This document shows, piece by piece, positions 7,786-14,779 of a DNA stretch of 33,049 nucleotides. The notes below the pieces were generated by a model. It saw only the letters and a list, made by a program, of their open reading frames with translations, was not told where the DNA came from and ran no database searches. The stretch comes from QQUD01 sp039029915 (GTDB taxonomy: Bacteria > Chloroflexota > Anaerolineae > Promineifilales > Promineifilaceae). The DNA lies in contig JBCCFD010000029.1 in the NCBI GenBank assembly GCA_039029915.1, positions 1 to 33,049 of the forward strand, written 5' to 3'. A program made the translations under genes and the position numbers. The first letter of the stretch is position 1; each line of letters starts with the position of its first letter.

Positions 7786-7796
7786 ACTTAAGCTTA

Positions 7797-9209
7797 TTAA
7801 TTAGAGCTCGAAATTATCTTTCCATCCCTCAATTCGATGATGATTTCACAACAGCGATTGATAAATTCTTTGTCGTGTGTAATGACTAAAACTAAATCCA
7901 CCTTATCTTTGACCGAGTGAATCAGTTCTGCCACTCGATTCATATGAATCAAATCAACCCCGCTAGTAGGTTCGTCAAAAATTAAATACTTCTTGCCTGT
8001 AAATAGCGCTGAAGCAATAGCGGTTCGCTGTTTTTGACCACCTGACAGTGACTGCGGATGATGGTCCCGAAATGGCAAAAGGTTCAGCTGTTCCAGAAGC
8101 GCTTCAGCCTCTTGACGTTTTACTTCATCATCAAACTCACTGCCGAGCATTAACTCATCCAGCACTGACTCAGCAAAAAGCTGGTGATTGACATCTTGCA
8201 TGACCATAAAGGACCGCTTCACTCGCTCTCTTCGAGTCAGTTTCACTTCGTCAACCACATCATCATCGGCCTTCAAGATGCCGCAAAAGCTGGCAGCGAA
8301 AGTTGATTTACCGGCCCCATTTTTGCCAATCAGGGCAATAACTTTATTTTTTGGTAAGTTTAAATTTTCAATGTCAACAGCCAGCTGATTACCGTAAAAA
8401 CTGCGCAAGGTGTCTACTTTTACTGCTGGCTCATCATAATTATAATTGGTCGTTCTTTTTTCAATCACCGGCTCAGTAATCATTCGTAACCCCATCGCTT
8501 GACGGTTAGCATCGGGAATTTGAATAAATTCTTGGCGCGTGTAGCGGCCTGCAACTTTACCCTCGTCAATGTAAAGGACGCGGTCACACAGGTCTGCAAG
8601 ATAGTATAGTCGATGTTCGGCAATCAAAACCGTATGTCCGGCGGCTTTAAGCGTTTGAATAACCTGTTTCAATTCCTCAATCGCAGTCGCGTCCAAGTTC
8701 GCACTTGGCTCATCAAAAACATACACCTTTGGCCGGTTCATGTAAACGCTCGCACAGGCCAGCTTTTGCTTTTCGCCCCCTGACAAATCAAAAATGTTCC
8801 GATCAAGCAAGTGGGGCATATTGAAGGTAACGGCCGTTTCTTCTAGCCGCTCCAACATGACCTCACGGGGCACCTTATGATTACAGCAAGCGAATAATAA
8901 TTCATCACTACTGTTCAGGCTAAAAAATTGAGACTTTGGATTTTGAAAGACAGATCCAACCGTCCCAGATAGCTCTTGAATGGTGACATCTTTAGGTTCA
9001 ATGCCGTTAACAAAAACTCGACCCTCAAGTCGACCCTCAATGTGATTAGGAATGATACCATTAATCAGGTTTAATATGGTTGATTTGCCGCAGCCCGACT
9101 TTCCGCACAGCAAAACACACTCCCCTTCTTTAACCTGTAAGCTAACTTCTTCTAGGCAAGCTGTTGCCGATTCCCCGTATGAAAAACTAACGTTCGCCAA
9201 TTCAATCAT
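7797..9209 (-). CDS. ECF transporter ATPase, two fused ATPase domains (EcfA)
   Basis: A 470-residue protein with two complete nucleotide-binding domains, energising the ECF transporter made with the EcfT and S-components encoded just upstream. Domain 1: Walker A GKSGCGKST (36-44), LSGGE (142-146), DEPSANLD (166-173), H199. Domain 2: Walker A GKNGAGKST (295-303), LSGGQ (388-392), DEPTSGVD (412-419), H445. Both sites look catalytically intact. A single fused ATPase replaces the usual EcfA1/EcfA2 pair, as in the YkoD type. The gene overlaps ecfT by 4 bp (ATGA), so translation is coupled. It is the last gene of the ECF operon; the hairpin cluster at 7608-7785 follows. Confidence 0.95.
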   Translation of the reverse strand: MIELANVSFSYGESATACLEEVSLQVKEGECVLLCGKSGCGKSTILNLINGIIPNHIEGRLEGRVFVNGIEPKDVTIQELSGTVGSVFQNPKSQFFSLNSSDELLFACCNHKVPREVMLERLEETAVTFNMPHLLDRNIFDLSGGEKQKLACASVYMNRPKVYVFDEPSANLDATAIEELKQVIQTLKAAGHTVLIAEHRLYYLADLCDRVLYIDEGKVAGRYTRQEFIQIPDANRQAMGLRMITEPVIEKRTTNYNYDEPAVKVDTLRSFYGNQLAVDIENLNLPKNKVIALIGKNGAGKSTFAASFCGILKADDDVVDEVKLTRRERVKRSFMVMQDVNHQLFAESVLDELMLGSEFDDEVKRQEAEALLEQLNLLPFRDHHPQSLSGGQKQRTAIASALFTGKKYLIFDEPTSGVDLIHMNRVAELIHSVKDKVDLVLVITHDKEFINRCCEIIIELRDGKIISSSN

Positions 9210-9910
9210 GCAAACACCCCTAAGCGTCGCATCACGATTAAAGCCACCATAACGCCAAGCGCGACAAAATCAAACCAGCCCATTTTAGGATCATTGACAT
9301 AGGTACGATCTTTATGCAGACCCAAACCACGCGTGAGCGAGGCCAACGTCAGCTCTTCACCCGTTTTGACAAGACTAAACAAAAGCGGCACGTAAATGTA
9401 TTCAATAGTTCTAAATGGATTGCCCTGCCCCACCGCTCCGCGCAAACGCATCGCGTTAGTTATAGCTCGAAACTCCTGGCGAATCGTAGGGAAAAAGCGA
9501 AACATTACTAACAAAGGAATAAGTAAAAAATGGGGCATGCGCATCTTTTGAAACGCGGCTGCGGCATCACCGATCGAGGTTGTAGCAAAGAATAGAAGTG
9601 AATACATAAAAAACGGCAAAAAAATAAAAAATTGGAGGCTCAATCCATTCCAAACCTGGACAATGGCTCCGCTGGTAAATCCTACTAGGTAGTCCAACAA
9701 AAACAAGATGGCGTACATAATAGCCATCGCAAACAACGGCCGTATTGCCCCAGCTATGAAAACAAGGACTGCAGCAAACACAACCGCTCCATAAATGGGC
9801 CACTGGCTCCCATAGCTGTATAGCAGCAAGTTAACTAAAAGTAACAACAAAAGCTTTGTCCGTGGGTCTAGCTCAAAAGGAGATTCGTTCTTATTTACCA
9901 AATTGGTCAT
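9206..9910 (-). CDS. ECF transporter transmembrane coupling protein (EcfT)
   Basis: A 234-residue integral membrane protein that transmits ATPase motion to the S-component. N-terminal SPFELDPRTKLLLLLLVNLLL is the standard EcfT opening (P-x-T-K-L). It is followed by hydrophobic helices (about 37-110) and two coupling-helix motifs that dock on the ATPases: RLRG (155-158) and TRG in SLTRGLGLHKDRTY (193-195), where the family usually has ARG or ERG. A last helix closes the protein (215-230). The start overlaps the S-component stop by one base (TAATG), and the end overlaps ecfA. Confidence 0.93.
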   Translation of the reverse strand: MTNLVNKNESPFELDPRTKLLLLLLVNLLLYSYGSQWPIYGAVVFAAVLVFIAGAIRPLFAMAIMYAILFLLDYLVGFTSGAIVQVWNGLSLQFFIFLPFFMYSLLFFATTSIGDAAAAFQKMRMPHFLLIPLLVMFRFFPTIRQEFRAITNAMRLRGAVGQGNPFRTIEYIYVPLLFSLVKTGEELTLASLTRGLGLHKDRTYVNDPKMGWFDFVALGVMVALIVMRRLGVFA

Positions 9911-10497
9911 TATGCAATCCCGGCTCGCACAAAATGCTTCTTAAGCATTCGATTAGCCACAAAGGCGCTGATGATTGCGCATATAATTGTCAGTACGATA
10001 ATAATGAGGAGGTTCACCGGTGTTGCAATCGCCAGAAACTCATTGGCAAGCTCGATGGAAGCACCGGCATTAACCATTAAGTCGCGAGCCCACTCTTTTG
10101 TAAGCCAAAAAGGGGCTTGCTGCCCAATGAGCCACAAAGACATCACGCTGTAGCTAGCCGTATTCCATTTGAAGCTTTTATATTGGCCTAAATAGGCGAA
10201 CAGCTCCGCCACCAGCGCAATGCCAAAATTTACCAGCGCGATAAATATGTTGCCGTACACTAAAAAGCCGATCAGCGCCGCCGCTAAAAAGCCCATGATC
10301 GTAATAGCGCCTAGCTTTTGGGTCCGCGCAATAAACAGCATGTAAACGGGCCCCATTAGCAGCGCCCCAACAGGCATCATGATAAAAAATAAAAACGGTG
10401 TAAACAAAATAGCGGATAAAATGACGTAAGCCACGATATAAATTGCTGAAAACAGACCAATTGTGGTGAGGTCTTTTGTTTTGAATTCGATTTTCAT
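9910..10497 (-). CDS. ECF S-component, Trep_Strep/MptD type (paralogue 1)
   Basis: A 195-residue, about six-helix membrane protein of the TIGR02185/Trep_Strep family, substrate-binding subunits of ECF transporters of unknown specificity. N-terminal KTKDLTTIGLFSAIY supplies the Ala/Gly-rich helix that packs on EcfT. PFLFFIMMPVGALL, the GPVYMLFIARTQKLGAITIMG loop and the C-terminal NRMLKKHFVRAGIA are family hallmarks. It is very similar to the two following paralogues. AGAGGA precedes the ATG. It is translationally coupled to ecfT, making it the S-component closest to the transporter core. Metal-chelate or heme substrates are possible by context (S. lugdunensis LhaSTA is an ECF heme importer), but unproven here. 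Confidence 0.92.
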   Translation of the reverse strand: MKIEFKTKDLTTIGLFSAIYIVAYVILSAILFTPFLFFIMMPVGALLMGPVYMLFIARTQKLGAITIMGFLAAALIGFLVYGNIFIALVNFGIALVAELFAYLGQYKSFKWNTASYSVMSLWLIGQQAPFWLTKEWARDLMVNAGASIELANEFLAIATPVNLLIIIVLTIICAIISAFVANRMLKKHFVRAGIA

Positions 10498-10742
10498 TTT
10501 TCCTCTTCTTTCAAAATCCGCCAGCTACTGTTTCGTCAAACGTCATTTGATGATTAAAAACCTAAGTAGGCAGTTGACGAAACCTCAGGTTCTGTTCATT
10601 TAGATTCCCATCAGTTGATACTTGACAAAACACTAAGTGCGCACAAAAAGATTAGATGTCTAAAAGTAGGTTGATGAGTTTTTGTTCGCTTTAAAGTACA
10701 GCAAAAATCAATTCGTACCCATCAAAATATATTTGACTGTAC
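10498..10742 (-). other. Leader between S-component paralogues 1 and 2, with inverted repeats
   Basis: A 245-bp spacer without a gene. It holds a perfect 10-bp inverted repeat (GTTTCGTCAA 10530-10539, TTGACGAAAC 10574-10583). It also holds an 8-bp one, AAGTACAG (10694-10701) with CTGTACTT (10737-10744), the latter overlapping the stop of paralogue 2. GTTTYGTCAA also occurs as a direct repeat on the minus strand (TTTTGTCAA near 10623-10631). These could end the upstream transcript and regulate paralogue 1. I see no TPP or cobalamin riboswitch landmarks. Confidence 0.4.
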
Positions 10743-11330
10743 TTAGGCAATTCCCGCTCGGACAAAATGCTTTTTAAGCATACGATTTGCCACATAAGCG
10801 CTGATGATGGCACAAATGATTGTCAAAACTATGAGAATCACCAGATTGAGCGGTGTTGCCAGAGCCAGCATTCCATCAGCATACTCAGCCGTATAGCCTG
10901 AATTGATTGTCAAGTTACGCATCCACTCTTTCGCCACCCAATAAGGTCCCTGTTCTCCTATAATCCAAAGGGACATCACGCTATAGCTAGCGGTGTTCCA
11001 TTTAAAGCTCTTGTACTGTCCTACATAGGCCAATAGCTCTGCTACCAGAGCAATACCAAAATTCACCAACATGATAAAGATATTGCCATACACCAAGAAA
11101 CCGATGAGCGTCGCTGCCAAAAAGCCCATGATGGTTATCGCCCCTAACTTTTGGGTTCGGGCAATAAACAGCATGTAAACGGGCCCCATCAGCAGCGCTC
11201 CGAGTGGCATCATGATAAAAAACAAAAACGGCGTAAATAAAACGCCTGATAAAATAGCATAACTTATAATGTAAATGGCTGAAAAAATACCAATCGTGAT
11301 TAAGTCACTGGTTTTGAGTTTGATCTTCAT
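10743..11330 (-). CDS. ECF S-component, Trep_Strep/MptD type (paralogue 2)
   Basis: A 195-residue membrane protein nearly colinear with paralogues 1 and 3: KTSDLITIGIFSAIYII, PFLFFIMMPLGALLMGPVYM, SFKWNTASYSVMSLW and the identical end LKKHFVRAGIA. An in-frame ATG exists 42 bases further upstream. I chose the ATG at 11330 because all three paralogues start MKI(K/E/N)(L/F), and a GAGAGA ribosome site precedes it. It is separated from paralogue 1 by 245 bp and from paralogue 3 by 122 bp, so each S-component may have its own leader. The region around residues 125-160 (IIGEQGPYWVAKEWMRNLTINSGYTAEYADG) is closer to paralogue 3 than to 1 and is a likely place for specificity differences. Confidence 0.92.
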   Translation of the reverse strand: MKIKLKTSDLITIGIFSAIYIISYAILSGVLFTPFLFFIMMPLGALLMGPVYMLFIARTQKLGAITIMGFLAATLIGFLVYGNIFIMLVNFGIALVAELLAYVGQYKSFKWNTASYSVMSLWIIGEQGPYWVAKEWMRNLTINSGYTAEYADGMLALATPLNLVILIVLTIICAIISAYVANRMLKKHFVRAGIA

Positions 11331-11452
11331 TTTTCTCTCTATTGCCGAAGTTAACAGCAAAAAATTTACCAAAAGATAGATCCTAGTGCAAAAGTATAAC
11401 TCAAAGCAGGATATGCTTGTATGCCCGCTTGATTTTTGCTTAGGACAGCAAC

Positions 11453-12040
11453 CTAGGCAATACCTGCTCGCACAAAATGCTTTTTAAGCATTCGATTGGC
11501 CATATAGGAACTAATAATGGCACAAATGATTGTCAACACAATGATGATGACTAAGTTGAGCGGTGTTGCTAACGCCAAAAATCCATCGGCAAACTCTGCC
11601 GTATAACCAGACGTGATCGTCAGCTCACGCATCCACTCTCTTGCCACCCAGTACGCCCCCTGTTGCCCAAACGCCCACATTGACATGACGCAGTAGCTAA
11701 TGGTGTTCCATTTAAAGCTTTTGTATCGACCCTGATAGGCTAATAGATCCGCTGCCAAAGCACAGCCAAAATTGAACAGTGCGATGTAGATATTGCCATA
11801 GACTAAAAGCCCAGCAATCAACCCGCCCAAGAGGCCCATTATGGTAATAGCACCGAACTTTTGAGTTCTGGCGATAAACAGCATAAAAATTGGGGCCGAA
11901 ATCAATGCCCCGATTGGCATCATGATAAAAAACAAAAACGGCGTAAACAATATACTCGACAAGATGATATAAATGACAAGATATATTGCCGAAAAAATGC
12001 CAATTGTTATCAGGTCTTTCGTTTGTAGATTGATCTTCAT
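11453..12040 (-). CDS. ECF S-component, Trep_Strep/MptD type (paralogue 3)
   Basis: A 195-residue member of the same tandem family. It keeps the KTKDLITIGIFSAIYLV helix, PFLFFIMMPIGALI, FIARTQKFGAITIMG and LKKHFVRAGIA. It is the most divergent of the three in the central helices (SAPIFMLF, GGLIAGLLVYG, ALAADLLAYQGRY). A strong ribosome site (AGGAGA) stands before the ATG. It is the first S-component gene of the ECF operon. Upstream lies a 202-bp spacer containing the second interspersed repeat and a short hairpin. All three paralogues presumably compete for the single EcfT/EcfA module. Confidence 0.92.
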   Translation of the reverse strand: MKINLQTKDLITIGIFSAIYLVIYIILSSILFTPFLFFIMMPIGALISAPIFMLFIARTQKFGAITIMGLLGGLIAGLLVYGNIYIALFNFGCALAADLLAYQGRYKSFKWNTISYCVMSMWAFGQQGAYWVAREWMRELTITSGYTAEFADGFLALATPLNLVIIIVLTIICAIISSYMANRMLKKHFVRAGIA

Positions 12041-12055
12041 ATTTCTCCTCTATCT

Positions 12056-12164
12056 AGGTAAATCTCACAAACTATCTTGAAATAAAACAGAGTAGAAATG
12101 TGTGATTTACTCGGTAAAAACTAAAATTTCAGTCACTGCTTTTTCAAGATGCTTTTGGTTTTCA
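12056..12164 (+). repeat. Interspersed repeat, copy 2
   Basis: The plus-strand sequence matches the minus strand of 7000-7094 at both ends (24 of 27 bases at the start; two identical 12-base blocks at the end). Interleaved inverted repeats are conserved: GTAAATCTCACA (12058-12069) with TGTGATTTAC (12101-12110), and ATCTTGAAA (12074-12082) with TTTCAAGAT (12142-12150). Orientation relative to the downstream gene is opposite to copy 1, which argues for a mobile or dispersed element rather than a fixed leader. Confidence 0.7.
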
Positions 12165-12168
12165 AATA

Positions 12169-12193
12169 AGCCAGCAGCTAAAAGCTGTAGGCT
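12169..12193. terminator. Short strong hairpin after YkoE-like gene
   Basis: AGCCAGCAGCT (12169-12179) and AGCTGTAGGCT (12183-12193) form a stem with 9 of 11 pairs around a 3-nt loop, 50-75 bp after the stop of the YkoE-like gene. No U-run follows on the minus strand, so termination is a guess. Confidence 0.35.
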
Positions 12194-12242
12194 ATAGGTC
12201 TAGTTTCTTATGAGATGGAAGGTTTACTCGCTTGCTTTTAAC

Positions 12243-12836
12243 TTATTGCTCATCTTGCGCGACAGCAAAGCTAGCCAGGACGCCAGTTTTTACAATTCTA
12301 TCAATCAGTAGTTTAGCACCCCCGCCACCCAAAAGGGCACCACTGACGATACAGACAATAAACCACACCACAACCACACCCCATGAGAGTAAATTACCAC
12401 CCAAAAACGCATACAGCAATCCAAAATTAAGCAGGCCAGCCAAGCCACCAGAGGCCAGCAAGACCGGTAAACGGAAGTTGCGATACCGCGTGGCAAGGAA
12501 TGGTATTTCTGAGGCAGCCCCAAAAAGCACGCTCACAACAAGCTCTGTCACTCCAAATGGACTAAAGGGTATTTGGACGATATTGACGAGAATACGCGTT
12601 AAAACGGCCGTTCCCGGTCGGTGCACAATGTACATGACCGCAATGCTAGGGATAAACCAAAATCCCGAAATCGTATCTCTTACGATAGGGCCATAGGGCA
12701 TTAAATTTAAATAGACAAAATTAAGTACGGCTAAAATCAAACCTAACACGATCGCGATGGCAATCATCACCAATAAATCGCGGGTCGTCCACGCTTTTAA
12801 TCCACGTTTAACTTGCGGTTCACTATGTACAGACAT
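12243..12836 (-). CDS. YkoE-like ECF S-component (copy 1)
   Basis: A 197-residue membrane protein of the YkoE/ABC_cobalt family, annotated in general as putative thiamine/HMP S-components. Landmarks: AWTTRDLLVMIAIAIVLGLI (first helix), VMYIVHRPGTAVLTRILVNIVQIPFSPFG, EIPFLATRYRNFRLPVLLASG and the C-terminal TGVLASFAV. An ATG lies five codons further upstream, but it sits in the purine-rich ribosome site (GGAGAG), so I chose 12836. It lies between exporter half B1 (89 bp upstream gene end) and the Trep_Strep S-components, so it could work with either system. No dedicated YkoC/YkoD genes accompany it, unless the EcfT/EcfA at 7797-9910 serve it. Confidence 0.85.
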   Translation of the reverse strand: MSVHSEPQVKRGLKAWTTRDLLVMIAIAIVLGLILAVLNFVYLNLMPYGPIVRDTISGFWFIPSIAVMYIVHRPGTAVLTRILVNIVQIPFSPFGVTELVVSVLFGAASEIPFLATRYRNFRLPVLLASGGLAGLLNFGLLYAFLGGNLLSWGVVVVWFIVCIVSGALLGGGGAKLLIDRIVKTGVLASFAVAQDEQ

Positions 12837-12940
12837 TCTCTTTCTCTCCATCTAGTGATTGGTTTAAGGCATGTTCGGATTGAATGCTTATTTATTTTTC
12901 CGAAAATACCTTCAACTCACTGACCTTGTTTTCCCTGATT

Positions 12941-14728
12941 TTATTTTTCACGCTCCACGCTCGTCTTTATTTGTGACGCCCCCTCTTTTTTACGGCCGTG
13001 ACTAAACTTCCAGCCCCGCGCCCGCGACTGTTGTTTCCACAGGTTGGTGTACAAACCATCAGCCGCCAGCAGATCATCATGTGTCCCTCTCTCCACAATC
13101 GATCCTTTTTCAAGAACCAAAATTTGATTAGCATTGGCAATCGTTGATAAACGATGCGCAATAACAATAAGCGTTTTTGACTGCACTAATTGCCCAATTG
13201 CCGCTTGAATTTGCGCTTCGTTCTCTGGATCGAGCGACGCCGTGGCTTCATCTAGCAAGATGATTGGGGCATCCTTCAGAATGGCGCGGGCAATCGAAAT
13301 ACGCTGTTTTTCACCGCCGGAAAGGGTTGATCCCCCCTCGCCGACCACCGTTTCATACCCATCTGGTAATTTTGTGACAAACTCGTGGCACTGGGCCGCC
13401 TGAGCCGCCGCAATTACCTCCTCCCAAGACGCATTTTGATTACCCACTTTGATATTGTTGTAAATGGTATCGTGAAACAGATAAACATCCTGAAAGATGG
13501 CGCTCATCGAGGCCAGCAGATTTTCGGCCGTGTACGCCTGCACATTTTGGCCCCCAACTAGCACATCACCTTCATTCACATCCCAAAAACGGGCAATCAG
13601 ATTCGTAATGGTCGTCTTTCCTGAACCAGAAGGTCCCACCAACGCTGTCATGCTCTTTTCAGGAATCTTAAAGCTAACATTCTGCAGTACGTCTTGATCG
13701 CCGTAGCGAAAGGTCACATTTTTAAACTCGATGTCAAACGATTCTGGGGCTTGCGGGATATCTGGTTCAGGCAGGGGCTTCACATCCAGCACCTTCAAAA
13801 TCCGCTCGGCGGCCAAGCTCATGAACCGTAACTCACCTAAAAACACCGCTAATGCCTGCAGTGGCCGATATAGCGAGTATCCAGCCACTAAGAAGATTAG
13901 GAAAGTGGGTACATCTAATGTGCCTTGGGCAAGCAAAAATGTACCTAGCAGCAAAATGGTCGTAAAGCTCAGCTCGAGCATCATCTGATAGGTCACCACA
14001 AGCGACCCAATTGCCGCTTCAAACCGAATGCCCGCTTCGCGTAACGCTTTCAAACTGTTGTCTAACCGCTGGAATTTAGCACCGGTCAGGTTAAACGCTT
14101 TAATATCCTGAATGCCCTGAGCATATTCCAGCATACGAGAGATTGAATCATTACGAGCTGCCATCTGTTTCTTAGCAAAGTAGGCGCCTACCTTTTGGCT
14201 AAGCATCAAAACCGGCACGGCCAGCGGTGCGGTCACAATCACGGCCAGCGCCATCCGCCAGTCGATAAACAGCAAAAACAGGATGGTAACGAATGGCGTT
14301 ACCAGAGCGGCGACCACATCCCCATAAATATGACTAAACACACTTTCTACCTTTGTCATGTCTTGCAGTAGCAGCGCGGTCACATCTCCGGGATCATGTG
14401 TTTTGTAAAACCCCATAGACAGCCTGCGTAAATGTTCACCTAAACGTAGGCGGGTTTCGGCCGTTAATTCATAGGCGTGAAGGTGAATTCTTGAGTAGGC
14501 CGTACGGGATACGACCATCGTGAGCAGCAATGCAGCCAGCATCCCCCCAATAAAAGCCATTAGTTTAAACAAAGAAATTTCATCCCGGGGCTTGAAAAGC
14601 TCCCACAGGACAAGAATCAAAAAACCGCTTGGTGCCCCGTCAAGCATGAAGCGCAAAATATTTAAGCGCGTCACCTGATTTAATTTTTTCCGCTCATTGC
14701 CGGTAATAATCTGCATTGCGTTTAGCAT
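12941..14728 (-). CDS. Exporter-fold ABC half-transporter B1 (IrtAB/YbtPQ-like)
   Basis: A 595-residue half-transporter: membrane domain (about 20-310) with LFIDWRMAL (153-161), MLEYAQGIQDIKAFN (199-213) and SLYRPLQALAVF. The ATPase domain has Walker A GPSGSGKT (365-372), FQDVYLF Q-loop (412-418), LSGGEKQR (469-476), LLDEATASLD (491-500) and H525. Members of this subgroup (YbtPQ of Yersinia, IrtAB of mycobacteria) import metal-siderophores despite the exporter fold; that function is inferred by resemblance and context. It is the partner of A1, 49 bp upstream, in an operon with a binding lipoprotein and a YkoE-like protein. A KFSHGRKKEGASQ basic tail follows the domain. The ribosome site AAGGA lies before the chosen ATG. 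A multidrug exporter is the alternative. Confidence 0.88.
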   Translation of the reverse strand: MLNAMQIITGNERKKLNQVTRLNILRFMLDGAPSGFLILVLWELFKPRDEISLFKLMAFIGGMLAALLLTMVVSRTAYSRIHLHAYELTAETRLRLGEHLRRLSMGFYKTHDPGDVTALLLQDMTKVESVFSHIYGDVVAALVTPFVTILFLLFIDWRMALAVIVTAPLAVPVLMLSQKVGAYFAKKQMAARNDSISRMLEYAQGIQDIKAFNLTGAKFQRLDNSLKALREAGIRFEAAIGSLVVTYQMMLELSFTTILLLGTFLLAQGTLDVPTFLIFLVAGYSLYRPLQALAVFLGELRFMSLAAERILKVLDVKPLPEPDIPQAPESFDIEFKNVTFRYGDQDVLQNVSFKIPEKSMTALVGPSGSGKTTITNLIARFWDVNEGDVLVGGQNVQAYTAENLLASMSAIFQDVYLFHDTIYNNIKVGNQNASWEEVIAAAQAAQCHEFVTKLPDGYETVVGEGGSTLSGGEKQRISIARAILKDAPIILLDEATASLDPENEAQIQAAIGQLVQSKTLIVIAHRLSTIANANQILVLEKGSIVERGTHDDLLAADGLYTNLWKQQSRARGWKFSHGRKKEGASQIKTSVEREK

Positions 14729-14747
14729 TTGATGATCCTTCGTAAGT

Positions 14748-14779
14748 AGCTAGTCAGCATTTCAGCTAGTCGGCATTTC
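14748..14779. repeat. Tandem 16-bp direct repeat across the A1 stop codon
   Basis: Units 14748-14763 and 14764-14779 (AGCTAGTCAGCATTTC and AGCTAGTCGGCATTTC) differ at one base. The right-hand unit includes most of the stop codon of exporter half A1. The duplication lengthens the gap to B1; no function is evident. Confidence 0.6.

Larger units (their letters stand above)
6951..7796. other. 846-bp gene-free region rich in inverted repeats
   Basis: No convincing gene lies here; the frames present have no domain features and AT-rich, biased composition. From left to right it holds: one copy of an interspersed repeat (7000-7094), a 10-bp hairpin (7126-7135 with 7165-7174), a 182-bp element with 15-bp terminal inverted repeats (7335-7516), a 9-bp hairpin (7608-7616 with 7628-7636), a 6-bp hairpin (7652-7657 with 7665-7670), and two adjacent 9-bp hairpins with complementary loops (7682-7785). 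It separates the ECF operon from the oppDF genes. Possible readings are small transposon remnants, a long structured 5' leader of oppDF, or a 3' region of the ECF transcript. Confidence 0.6.

Noticed and set aside
6951..7796. CRISPR array or insertion sequence with transposase
   Set aside because: Repeats are inverted and not regularly spaced, and no transposase or cas gene occurs anywhere in the window.
10498..10742. TPP or cobalamin riboswitch before the S-component genes
   Set aside because: The conserved cores of these riboswitches are not present; the inverted repeats seen do not match them.
11331..11372. 14-codon N-terminal extension of S-component paralogue 2
   Set aside because: Paralogues 1 and 3 start at the position equivalent to 11330, which has its own purine-rich ribosome site.
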